Source of the DNA: Rhizophagus irregularis
Lineage: Eukaryota; Glomeromycota; Glomeromycetes; Glomerales; Glomeraceae
NCBI RefSeq assembly: GCF_026210795.1
Contig: NC_089443.1
Location: 1,116,001-1,180,000, forward strand
Direction of reading: 5' to 3'
DNA: 64,000 bases
The position numbers were made by a program, and so were the translations under genes. The notes below the pieces were generated by a model. It saw only the letters and a list, made by a program, of their open reading frames with translations. It had not been told where the DNA came from and ran no database searches. Positions 10,775 to 20,618 of the stretch are shown in pieces; positions within the stretch are counted from its first letter, which is position 1; each line of letters starts with the position of its first letter.

Positions 10775-12335
10775 GTAATGATAATTTTTTTTTTTAGAAG
10801 AATATTAGCATATATATAGAACTATTTATAAAAGATGCCGTGCAATTGAGCCAAAATTTTTGTACGTACACTTTGCATTATTTCTCCAGAACGGAATTTA
10901 TTATGTATGAAAAAATCCATTTTTAAAATTTTTCCGAAAATATAATTGAAGAACTAAAATGAACAATAATAAATATGAAAATGTAGTTCAATACTATAAT
11001 AAAGTGTTGATTTTCCTATAATAAATTATTGTAATCATTTTATCTAATAAGCGAAAACAAGGAAATACAATAAAATAACCTTGGAAGTAGACGAATTTCA
11101 TCCAATGCACAGATACCAGCAAACAACTAATTTTTTTTGCGGTGAATCTCATTGTTTCATGTATTAAACTACTGCTGTACTGTAGCTAATTACCCTCATA
11201 TATATGTCGCGTGATCTGCAAAACAATAAATAATCATCATAAAATAAATATCGGAGACAATAACTTTTTCCTATTTGGTAATCTGTTGTATCGATGGCAT
11301 TTATATATTTTTCATAAATCATAAAAAAAAAATTATTTTTAACGCATGTTACGAGTATGTTACGCAAAATTTCAGATGATGTGGCTGAAATAACAAATAA
11401 AAATAATAAATAAATTTTTTTTTTTTCGCAACCTCCTTTATTATATTTAATGAAAAAAAAACTGAAATAAAAAAAATTTAGATCTTTTTATTAAATATCA
11501 AATGAAAAAAATTTTTTTTTTTATTAAAAAAATAACTATTTTCTGGAATGTAAGAATGAATAATAAAAAAAATCCACTCTCATCATATTCTTTTAGAAAA
11601 ACTTTAATTTAATAGAGAAACTTCTTACATTAATTAAAAAAAAATCAAAAAATATTTCTCATCGAATTTCATGCACCTCGCATTTTTTTTTTTTGATTAA
11701 GCCCCAATTATCACTCATCATAGTATAAAAAACTTGATATGTTTTTCCTATTTTGTATTTCCTGCGCATTGGTTCCTACAATTCTTTTATTTTATTTTAC
11801 CATGAGTATAAAACGCTTTTTTGGTTGGATCTGCTTAGCCAAAATAGGAAAAAATTTCAGTGAAAGTTTATTTCTTATTTCTTAGATAGCCTTAAATATA
11901 GATTAGGATTTCTACTCCATTTAGATCAAAATTTTTTGTTTGTAATAAATAAAAATTATCTGATACTTTTTTTGGAAAAAAAATCATCTTATCATTTCCA
12001 CTTAGGAATGATACGTGGCAGTGCAGTATTTAACCTGTTGTAAAAAAAATGCCATACAACCAACCTGCTTTTTACTTGTAAGTTAAGAATTATTTCTTTT
12101 TTTTTCTATTTCTTTTTTTTTTTAATAACATCTTTTTTTCGTATAATCTTATTTTTCATGGATAAATAACATGAAAAAACTTTTTCTTATTTCGCAAATA
12201 TATATTTGTATTGAAAATGATGGTAATGATGAAAAAAAAATTTTTTTTTTTTGAAAGAATTTGAAAAGGGTATATAAAAAAGTATTGCCTATTTTTTACC
12301 ATTCAATTGTTCACTTTGCTAACAAAATTCCCACT
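10775..12335. other. AT-rich non-coding stretch
   Basis: Dominated by poly-A and poly-T runs (11400-12260) with no sustained frame. TATATAAAAAAG at 12271-12282 may serve the short ORF that follows. Confidence 0.4.
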
Positions 12336-12440
12336 ATGCCTACTAAAATCTCAACTATTACCTACGTACATGATTCTACAGAACGTCAGATTCAAAATTA
12401 CATGGTCAAAAAAAATCATAGCAGTTTCAAGAACTGGTGA
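12336..12440 (+). CDS. Short ORF of 34 codons behind a TATA-like box
   Basis: MPTKISTITYVHDSTERQ... runs 34 codons to TGA. It lies 55 bp after TATATAAAAAAG and a pyrimidine-rich leader (CAATTGTTCACTTTGC), the arrangement seen at other genes here. No domain is recognised. It could be a truncated gene start or a chance frame; no following exon was found. Confidence 0.25.
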   Translation: MPTKISTITYVHDSTERQIQNYMVKKNHSSFKNW

Positions 12441-13429
12441 TATTAAATGATATGACCAACATAATTTATCTTAAGGTCAAGGCTTTTATTCCATCTGACT
12501 GAAATACATCAACCCAAATTGACAATTTTGAGACATCATATTTTTAAAAATAAAGTTTGTGGGATGTTCTGGGTGGTACTCTGTAAGTATCCAAATTTTT
12601 CAATATACGAATGATTATCTCTTCCTTTTCTGATTTTGCCTCTTAATAATGAAGATAGATGGGCGAAAGGAACTTCTTGTATATATATATATATACAGAA
12701 GAACAGAAAGTATTTCCTCAGGTAAAGAAGGAAACCTGGTATTAGTTTTCTTACCTGTTTCATAACTAGGGACTCTTAAATTGTGAATGTTTGGGTTGAA
12801 GGACAAGAAAATGTTGGGTATGTGTTGTTGTAAGGGTAAGTAATTGATGGTCATGTACAGTATTCAAGAGGCTTTTCGTCTTAAACATAATAAACAATAA
12901 GTAATGACTCTAATATTATAATTGTCTATTACTTACAATCTTTATTACTATTTTTATTTTCAGTTTGTTTCATAACAACTTATTATTACATATTACAGTA
13001 TACATATTCTAATAAATTTGTATATGCATTTTATTACATAAAATCCCTAATAAATTAAAATAAATTGACTAATTTGTAAACGTTTGCCTAACAATCTGCA
13101 TGTTCCTACCTCTAACCTTAATTGTTGATCCACAACTTTTTTTATTAATACTTTCATATTAAATTTTCGTAACAATTCTTCTACCGTCATACCTTCCTAG
13201 TATAACGTGCGTGGCATAGGTACTGGTGATAAAGTACTGGCTAGTTAAGAAATGAAAATCGGGTATCAGAAAAAAATTACTAATGATCGATGGCAAATTT
13301 GCACCAAAAGCATATATGAATTCTTTGCAGTTGACTCATGGATCACGAATTAAAACTTTTGATCAATACTTCCAAGTTTATTGATCATATACCAGGACCC
13401 GAGCTTAGTATGAACCAAAATTTGGGCAG
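12441..13429. other. Intergenic, nothing recognised
   Basis: Less AT-rich around 12540-12860, with possible decayed coding sequence on the minus strand, but no assignable protein. A TA microsatellite sits at about 12679-12694. Confidence 0.35.
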
Positions 13430-13810
13430 GTCCTTCCTTTTTTGGATAATTCCAGGTGGTATTATGTAATATATATTACTCATCAGAAAATGTGGCTCAA
13501 AATATTGAAAAACGTGACAAAAATTCTTTTATACACACACATAATTCACTCACCCCATTTTTACATTATTATTTAAAGTGGCTTTGCTCTTCAACAGTAA
13601 ATTTAACATGGCGCAATACAGAAAAACGTGATAAAAATACTCTTGTACACCTCATCATTTATAATAATATGAAAAATATAATTTTAAAGTACTTTGAAAT
13701 ACGTACTATTATAGAAAATTTTCTTATATAAACACTGAGAAAACGAAGAAAAAATTTCTTCCAAAAAAAATTAATAAACAACTGAGAAATTAAAATTATA
13801 AATAACACAC
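13430..13810. repeat. Promoter-proximal repeat with 'CGTGGCAAAAATACTC' units
   Basis: Two or more diverged units of the type '...GGCGCAATACAGAAAAACGTG(G/A)(C/T)AAAAAT(A/T)CT...AAAGTGGCTTTGCTCTTCAAC' lie head to tail. The block recurs at about 15180-15742, split by the 200-bp element at 15276. Inverted fragments occur at 26684-26775 and 27088-27155. It directly precedes the peptide-precursor locus. Confidence 0.7.
13725..13733 (+). promoter_or_regulatory. TATA box of the peptide-precursor gene
   Basis: TATATAAAC lies about 90 bp before the ATG at 13820. The same octamer core lies about 85 bp before the kinase ATG at 33445, and TATAAAAG lies at a like distance before the ML gene at 18291. The duplicated copy near 15630 reads TATATACGT, so its box is damaged. 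Confidence 0.45.
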
Positions 13811-13819
13811 TAATTAATC

Positions 13820-14109
13820 ATGCAATTAACATACTATCTATTGTTGATTTTCGTCTTTACTATTACTTTAGCGAGTAAATAATCTAATCTTTAAAAAAAA
13901 AATTCTCTTTTTATTAATATTAATTACTAAATGAATTTTTTAATAATAATTTGATTCGTTACTGACATACATAGATGCAGCACCACTAGGACATAGTAAA
14001 CGTGATGCAGAAGCAGGTGAATTTTACATTCACAGCAGCATTTAATGATAAACGTGACGCGGAAGCATGGTGGGACTTTACCCATGATGTAACAAGTACT
14101 TTGCAATAA
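13820..14109 (+). CDS. Kex2/Ste13-type processed peptide precursor (pheromone-like), frameshifted between two units
   Basis: Exon 1 (13820-13874) encodes MQLTYYLLLIFVFTITLA, a clear signal peptide. A 100-bp intron (13875-13974; donor GTAAAT, TACTGAC branch-like motif, acceptor CATAG) joins it to exon 2, completing the cleavage site as ANA|APLGHS. Then follow Lys-Arg and Asp-Ala-Glu-Ala (13998-14015). A second KR-DAEA unit follows at 14050-14067, then WWDFTHDVTSTLQ and TAA at 14107. KR is the Kex2 site and X-Ala pairs are substrates of Ste13-type dipeptidyl aminopeptidase, as in yeast alpha-factor precursor. The first frame runs only to TAA at 14043-14045 (41 aa). The second unit is one frame away: 34 nt lie between the DAEA codons and the second KR. 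Aligning the units shows two single-base gaps in unit 1 near 14016 and 14020; with them both units would read WW[N/D]FT. It may be a recent pseudogene, an allele or a sequencing error. The secreted peptide role is inferred. Confidence 0.7.
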
Positions 14110-14839
14110 TAAATAAGTTTTGACCGATGTAAAACTAATTTTTGTGTTTAAAATATGTAAATTTAATGAGAAATAAAGTAATATTGTAGTAATCATATTT
14201 AATTTAGAGGTTTTTTTTTTAAAAAAAATTTATTCATTACAAAGTTGCCACTAGTATTAGCAAACACTACTGATCCACTACATTTGATAAAGCATTTTAA
14301 TAAAAACGCTTACTGTGATAAACTCTTACCTACAATAGGAAATTAATTTGTAAAAAACTAATAAATTACCTTTTACCGATCGTGCTAATTATGACAGTCT
14401 TTTAGCTGTAAAATAATTAAATTAAATGAGTAAGTCGCTAGGTGAAAAAGTGTTGACTGGATTAGTTGTACGCAAAATATCCCATTGTCCATGATATATA
14501 TGTCAACCTACTCGATTAGTCCTGTCATTGCACAATGATCTCGATAAAAAGATTGATCATACTATTAGTTTTCTTCATGTATTGGATCCATCCTTTAACT
14601 ATTATAATATTCTTTTTATCGGTAGCTTTGTATATTTCGAACTTGATGCAATGATAAAACAAATAAAAATAATAAATAAAAGCAACTAATATACATTTCA
14701 CATACATAATAAACAAATAAAACATATAATTTATACATAGGTAGTAAAATCATTCTTATTAATTTATTCTATTCCACCTGTTTTATAATTTTAAAAATCA
14801 ATGAAATCATTTCTATTATAATTTTTTTTATTTAATTTG
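14110..14839. other. 3' flank of the peptide locus, no gene seen
   Basis: AT-rich DNA. Text near 14150-14190 (ATATGTAAATTTAATGAGAAAT) resembles 15015-15040 downstream of the second, decayed copy. Confidence 0.4.
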
Positions 14840-15000
14840 AAATTTACGATTTTCATGTGGAAAACTGCGGATGCAGGAAGATTACGGTAAATGTAATGCC
14901 AGAAGATGCTGGCTTTGTTGATTTTATAAAAAGCAATATTTTATTATTACATTTAAAACAAGCACTTGTGCAATATTTGACACGTAAATAAAATATTTTA
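14840..15000 (+). pseudogene. Possible decayed second copy of the peptide precursor exon 2
   Basis: AAAACTGCGGATGCAGGAAG aligns with the AAACGTGATGCAGAAG of the intact-looking unit. It is followed by a GAAGATGCT...GTTGATTTTATA segment that reads PEDAGFVDF in one frame, comparable with RDAEAWWDF. Downstream, CAAGCACTTGTGCAATA parallels CAAGTACTTTGCAATA. No signal-peptide exon is visible and stops interrupt the frames. Similarity is modest, so this call is tentative. Confidence 0.35.
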
Positions 15001-15275
15001 TAGCATTTTAATAATATAAATTTAACGAGAAATGTGTAAATCGAATTTTGTCTTTTTTTGGTTTCATTATATTTGACACCAATCAAATTAATAAAATGTG
15101 TTTAAATTACATTACTTAGTAAAATGTATCATAGTATATTATCATTAAAACTTTTGATTCATATTTCAAGTTACTCAATTGTTCATTCCATACCAATTTT
15201 AATTGAACATTTATGGCGATATATAGAAAACGTGGCCGGCAGAACTACTCTCATACATCTCATTAAAGTGGCTTC

Positions 15276-15475
15276 CCCGTAAAGAATGTTGATCCGTGTT
15301 TTATATTCCCATGTTTTTCCGTGAATGTATCATTTTCATGGAATTTATAACCTTAAATCATGGAAAATTTCATCTCTTTAACACGGATATCCGTAAATGT
15401 ATCATTTTCACGAAATTTTTGTGAAAAATTCACGTAGAAATAATAGAAATATTTGGATAAAATTTTTTTATAGGG
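15276..15475. mobile_element. 200-bp CCCTATAAA MITE (Harbinger-like, 3-bp target duplication)
   Basis: Read on the minus strand it begins CCCTATAAAAAAATTTTATC; the other end is CCCGTAAAGAATG. It matches 31580-31778 over its length (200 against 199 bp, opposite orientation). It interrupts AAAGTGGCTT/TGCTCTTCAAC, which is uninterrupted at 13576-13596. The flank suggests a TTT target duplication with one mutated base. Confidence 0.75.
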
Positions 15476-15742
15476 TTTTGCTCTTCAACAGTAAATTTTA
15501 ACATGGCGCAATACAGAAAACGTGGCAAAAATACTCTTGTACAACCTCATCATTTATAATAACTCCGCATATGAAAAATGTAATTTTAAAGTACTTTGAA
15601 GTACGTACTATTATAGAAATTTTCTTATATACGTGTAATCACTGCTGAGAAAGTAATTGCTTCCAAAATAATTAACAAACAACTGAGAAATTAAATATAA
15701 TAAATAACACACTAATAAATCATACAGTAATAAAATGCATAT
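15476..15742. repeat. Second copy of the peptide-gene upstream region, ending at a lost start codon
   Basis: Collinear with 13581-13825, including GGCGCAATACAGAAAACGTG, TACTTTGAAGTACGTACTATTATAG and the AATAACACACTAATAAATCAT leader. Where the other copy has ATG-CAA, this one has ATACAG, and similarity stops. The right arm of the large inverted duplication begins immediately after. This copy therefore lost its coding part. Confidence 0.7.
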
Positions 15743-15962
15743 TTCTTGTTAAAATGTTGCTTAATATAAAAAAAACATTTCTTATATTATTATTGATGAA
15801 AAACGTTGCATAAAACATTGCTTGAGTTATCTAATAATTAAAAACTAATAATTAATATCATAAAAATTGAATCCCTTGTTATCTGAGATATGTCAATTTG
15901 AAGTTTTAACGGAAATTTCCTTAAAATGTGAAATATCACGTGACAGATAATATGTAATCTGG

Positions 15963-16112
15963 TGCCCTATAAAAAAGTTTGTGCTAAATTTTTGGTTAAT
16001 CATACGATATTTGTTCGAATTTTATATTATTTTTTAGTACAAATTTCGAATAAATGTTGTATGATTAGCCCGTTTGGCACAAATTTAGCACAAACCTTTT
16101 TTATAGGAGTGT
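15963..16112. mobile_element. 150-bp hairpin MITE
   Basis: CCCTATAAAAAAGTTTGTGC near 15965 and the reverse complement of GCACAAACCTTTTTTATAGG near 16107 form inverted ends. The repeat continues inward for about 60 bp (TTAATCATACGA / TGTATGATTAG). There is no ORF. Target duplication is not clear. Confidence 0.65.
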
Positions 16113-16309
16113 AGAAATTCAATGATCATGTTTACATCCAGGGTCCAGGGTAAATGTTCAATAATCCAGGATGTTAATCCAGGGTAAATATCCTAGGTCT
16201 ATCCAGGTAGTTGGTCAAAAAGCCCGGGTAGTTACCTTGGATTTTTGATCAGTACGGCGCTTCATAGTTTAGAAATACGTGGAATTCCATATTCCCATGG
16301 GTTTACCAC

Positions 16310-16770
16310 AAATTCCCGACAACCACAGTCTACAATTCCGACACCAAAATCTCGATAAACCCAAACAAAATCCCGAGTCACAAATTCTGACAGTTAAAAT
16401 TCTTGAAGGTTAAAATCCCAAAGTTTTTTTTTTTTAAAAAAAAAAAATTATATAAATTTATTACACAAATAATTTTAAAAATACAGCGGCGCAGTATCGG
16501 GTCTTAATTTATCCAATATAATTAAAAATATAATATGAATTATTTGATTAGTATTAACGAAAATATTTGTAAATTTTAGCAAATTGTTTGCAAATTTTAT
16601 TAATATTAATGCGATCCCAAAAAATCCCGACAACCATAATATTGAAAGTCTATAATCCTGACACCAAAATCCTGACAAACCCAAATCCCGATTGAATCAA
16701 AATCCTGACAGTCACAGATCCCGATAATCTAAAATCTTGACAGCCAAAATCCCGACTGAGATTAAGGTTG
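16310..16770. repeat. Dispersed repeat with 'AATCCCGACA' phrases (right arm)
   Basis: Two clusters (16310-16430 and 16615-16760) of spaced phrases AATTCCCGACAACC, AAATCCTGACA, AAATCCCGA, separated by a T/A-run palindrome and CAGCGGCGCAGTATCGGGTC. A third, inverted cluster is at 17060-17195. Confidence 0.6.
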
Positions 16771-17396
16771 GTTAATTTAATGCAATTGTTTCTGATTTTG
16801 GAAGATAAAGGATAATTAGTAATCTAGTAATAATATACTGTACACTTTCCTTTCAATTAAAATAAAGAAAATTTTTTCATTTTTATTGTAATTTTTTTAT
16901 TAAGTATATTATTATTTATTTTTTTTTCTTTTAAAAAAAAATGAGCGAGGTTTGTGAGCTTGTACCATCACAAAAGGGAAAAATATTTTGATTATATTGG
17001 ATAAATTTAGACCTATTATTGCACCACAGCATTTTTAAATTAATTGAAATTTTTATTTTTTTAAAAAAATTTCGGGTTTTTAACTGTCAGGATTTGTGGC
17101 TGTTGGGATATCATACCGGGATTTGGGTTTACCAGGATTTTGGTGTCAGTATTGTAGACTGTCAGTATTATGGTTGTCGGGATTTTGTGGAAAACCCAAA
17201 TTAACTAACATTACTATATTATTAATGAAATTAAAAGGAAAAGTTTTTTATTTTAACTAGAAGGACTATGTACATACAGTATATTACTAAATTACTAATC
17301 TTTTGAAATTAGAAACAATTGCATTAAAAATTAACTAATCTCAAACTCATTCCAGTCAGGATTTTAACTGTTACTATCAGAGTATATTTTTAGAAG

Positions 17397-17553
17397 GGTA
17401 TCGGGACATTTCGCCGAAAGCCATTTCACCGAAAATAATCTTTGGCCTGGGTTATTCATAATGCTGCATAATGTTGGCCCTATTTTTCGACAAAACGTTC
17501 TTTCGACAAAACGTTCTTTCGACGAAATGGCTTTCGGCGAAATTTCCGTCACC
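17397..17553. mobile_element. 157-bp MITE with perfect 9-bp target duplication
   Basis: It is flanked by TTTTAGAAG on both sides (17388-17396; 17554-17562). The ends GGTATCGGGACATTTCGCC and the reverse of GGCGAAATTTCCGTCACC are inverted, with a 20-bp exact inner inverted repeat ATTTCGCCGAAAGCCATTTC. It has an internal duplication of CGACAAAACGTTCTTT. It has no ORF. The 9-bp duplication suggests a Mutator-like transposase. A fragment is at 7755-7848. Confidence 0.85.
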
Positions 17554-17808
17554 TTTTAGAAGGATCATCAGATCGGGCACATAACCTATTCTGTCAGGGA
17601 TTTTTGGGAGATCCCATTTTGAATGACACTATTTCATTTAAAATTAATTTAAAATGAAACTTATAGCATTATTATCCCCTGTTTTTATTTCCTTTTTTTT
17701 TTATTTTAATTTTTTTATTTTTAAATTCCATGCTTTTTTTTTTTAATACAAGCCCCTGAAATATATTAATTTAATTGTATTCCTCACGTGATCTCAAATT
17801 TCTACACT

Positions 17809-17877
17809 ATTTTCCCTAATGCGGACCAAAAAGTCACGTGTCCGAGCTTTTTTGATGGAGTTACTGGGGGAGTTTTA
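17809..17877. mobile_element. 69-bp micro-insertion flanked by CTACACT
   Basis: CTACACT occurs at 17802-17808 and 17878-17884. The left arm has a single such heptamer (around 6034, reversed) and no intervening DNA. The insert contains CACGTG and a CCGAGCTTTTTTGATGG segment that resembles 63046-63066. It is probably a very small MITE. Confidence 0.6.
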
Positions 17878-18196
17878 CTACACTCCCATATCCTATTTTA
17901 AATTCTGACGGCTGAAATTTCATTATGTTATAAACAAAGCACAACCGCTTTCTTATCTAAGGAAACAACCCGAAGATGTCTAAAAAATTTTTTTTTAAAC
18001 AAAAACGAAATTAGTTAAGATATCCAACGCAGTAATACATAACTATTATTTTAGTATGATTTTCTTCCAACATGATTGATGTATAGTATGATGAATAATC
18101 GTCTATTCTAAGATTCTAGATTTGCAAATTAATAAAATTAATACGAAGAAAAAGAAAAGATGAAAAAAGTAAATCTTTTGGTTGTTATTTTTTTCT

Positions 18197-18204
18197 TATA
18201 AAAG
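18197..18204 (+). promoter_or_regulatory. TATA box of the ML gene
   Basis: TATAAAAG lies 90 bp before the ATG at 18291. The paralogue's equivalent is mutated. Confidence 0.45.
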
Positions 18205-18290
18205 AAGTAACTGATTTAATCCGAATTCAAAAAAAAAATAAAAAACATTTATTTTAATAAAAATCTAATTACAAGAAAATTTAAGTAATC

Positions 18291-18803
18291 ATGAGTCGAA
18301 TTTTTATTTTGGCATTCGTTTTATTTGCTACGCTTTTTGCGGTTAATGCAGCACCACTTGCACTTGAAAAAAGAGAAGTTCAATTTCAACCATGTCCCGG
18401 TTTGCCACCAGATGTAGTGGGACTCGATGTAACAGTGACACCTGATCCTATCGTTGCTGGAACAGAAGAAACGTTTGTCATTAAAGGAACAATGAAAAAA
18501 GACATTGTCGCTGGAGATTTTCTTGGTATTACATTCATCGATGTTGTCGCGAAACAACCCATAGGAGATCCCCTTATTGTAGATATTTGTTCATTATCTG
18601 GAGTTACATGTCCAATTAAAGCCGGAACTGCATTTTCTACAACGCAGAAATTAACTGCACCAAAAGAATTGCCTACATCATACGCTATTGGAATTGGAAT
18701 TGGACATGGACAACCACCTAATATTGAACCAATAGCCTGTGCATTTGCTCTTGTTGGTGATGATAATGGGCCTGCAGATTTTGAAGTTTGGGATTTTTTA
18801 TAA
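18291..18803 (+). CDS. Secreted ML-domain (NPC2-like lipid-binding) protein
   Basis: Single-exon frame of 170 aa. Residues 1-20 form a signal peptide ending AVNA. APLALEKR follows, giving a Kex2 site at Lys27-Arg28. The mature part is a beta-rich MD-2-related lipid-recognition domain with four cysteines at about 35, 100, 107 and 150; by family analogy 100-107 and 35-150 would pair. ML proteins carry sterols or phospholipids (NPC2, fungal phosphatidylglycerol/phosphatidylinositol transfer protein); which lipid is bound here cannot be read. The tail GPADFEVWDFL is complete, unlike the paralogue at 5148-5624. A TATA box lies upstream and there is little 3' homology beyond the stop. The coding region is the most conserved part of the duplication arms, which suggests it is under selection. 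Confidence 0.88.
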   Translation: MSRIFILAFVLFATLFAVNAAPLALEKREVQFQPCPGLPPDVVGLDVTVTPDPIVAGTEETFVIKGTMKKDIVAGDFLGITFIDVVAKQPIGDPLIVDICSLSGVTCPIKAGTAFSTTQKLTAPKELPTSYAIGIGIGHGQPPNIEPIACAFALVGDDNGPADFEVWDFL

Positions 18804-18820
18804 GTGCTTTATGTAACTTA

Positions 18821-20045
18821 TAACTTATTTTTTACACGAATCTTTAATTAATAACAAGTAAATTAATTAGTTAATTAATTAACAATAATTTTATTTTTAT
18901 TTTATTTTAATTTTTTTTTAAATAAATAAATAAATTCTTTTTTTTGCGGTTTAAATATTTTAAATGTAAAATATTTTATAAATATTATCTCGTTGGTACC
19001 CGGTATCCGAAAAGCCAATTAAAACGCGTCAATACAAAAAAAAATATTAAATTTAGAAAGATAATTTTGTGATCGTATAATATAATCACTAAATTTTCTA
19101 GGCATTATACTGTACTATACAGATGCTATTATTTTTAAGTACTGTGTTCTTACTTATTTTACCCAAAAAAAGATATATGCAGTTTTTGAACTAGTGCTTT
19201 ATCCGAATGTATTATATACCGTATTATTTAGATGATCAGCGAATAACCTGACACTAATTCGAAGCTCCAATCGATCCAAACCGAGCATTTAGATCGTTTA
19301 TAAAAAAAGAATTTTTAAAACATTTAAAGATTTATTCTTATGCATGAGAATCTAGGAATTTTCTCAACTATGGAGTATACGGCGCAATTGTGGCAACTGA
19401 TCTACTAAATATATTATTTACTGTAAATTATTATTTGCGTCTACATAACCAAGAATACAAAATTATTTTTAAAATGAAAAGTTGACTTGATTTCTTTATA
19501 ATGGAATTCTATTTTGAATGCCAAAAAAGTATTCTCTTCTACTTCGGTAATATAAAGTATAAATTAGTTGAGGTTTTGGGATATTGAAAATTTTAAAAAT
19601 ACTAATAACGCGGACCAATGAGTTTGTTTAAATAGAAAATTTTAGTATTATAATGTAATACTAAGTAAATTAAAGATGGTTACAGCAGTTTTTTGTTTAT
19701 AATTATGAATTTAATATAGGTAATAATTAGTTAACAAAAATTATATTATAGTACGGGGTGAGAGTAATATCACTTATTTTGAATATATAGTAAAATAGTA
19801 CTGTACGGTACTACAAATTTGGACAGACGTTCGAAATTTTTTTTTAAATTTTTCCACTATTAGAAATAAATTATTATTTTCTGTATGAATAATTTTACAT
19901 CGTAGCGTCATGTGATAGAACTTTCGATGTTACAATTACATAATATTTGAGTAACATAATTGATCTGATTAATTTATATATTTGTAATGTAATGATTTAA
20001 CGTTTTGTTTATTATATATTTGTCATAAATATCTCCTTTTAATCT
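18821..20045. other. Intergenic, nothing recognised
   Basis: AT-rich, with only short direct repeats such as CGAAAATTCAAA (in the 20260-20300 continuation). No frame of note. Confidence 0.45.
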
Positions 20046-20137
20046 TTACTGCTTTGAAGAAGAAAAATAATTGTAATTATGAATATTCCGATGTTGAAGA
20101 CTTTCCAATTGAATTGATAAATTCTGAATTTGAACAG
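20046..20137 (+). CDS. Candidate coding exon fragment
   Basis: The frame ...KKKNNCNYEYSDVEDF.. ending in INSEFEQ runs into CAG/GTTTAT, a possible 5' splice site. The composition (Asp, Glu, Pro, Ser) is unlike translated junk around it, but no start or following exon is clear. Confidence 0.25.
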
Positions 20138-20618
20138 GTTTATATAATTATTATGACTTTATGAGTCAATTTTATTATTATAGAGCTGAATATTATTAAA
20201 GGAATAGATTGATATATTTATATTTTTAACATAAAGTATTTTATTAAAAAACAAAACATGTACGAAAATTCAAAATTGTACGAAAATTCAAAGTCATACG
20301 AAAATTTATAAAGCATTCGTACGTTAATAGTATAAAAAAATTTATCTGCTAGAAACGTACGTACGAACAAAAAGGATTAAAAGTCCGTCTGAATTTGTAT
20401 TATCGTACAGTACTACTTTACTTAATACCTCTTATTTTAACATGGTTAATGGATGATTGGTTAAAATTTGCCACGTAAGTGGCAAAATTTATAACCGATC
20501 ATTCATTAATCCATGTTAAAATAAGTGAGATTACCCACGTACTATAATATGTATTAAATTATAATATTAGAATAATATAAATTATATTGTATTATCTTTT
20601 GCTGCCCAACCTTCTATC

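Larger units (their letters stand above)
15745..18820. repeat. Large inverted duplication, right arm (partner 5100-8830)
   Basis: Inverted and collinear with 8830-5100. It holds insertions absent from the left arm: 15963-16112, 17397-17553 and 17809-17877. Confidence 0.85.

Noticed and set aside
14017-14035. A 19-nt GT-AG 'intron' that would fuse the two peptide units
   Set aside because: Far shorter than the 71-100-bp introns seen here; indels in unit 1 explain the frame change better.
13927-14196. Minus-strand 89-residue frame over the peptide precursor
   Set aside because: No domain; the plus strand offers a signal peptide, proper intron and two KR-DAEA units.
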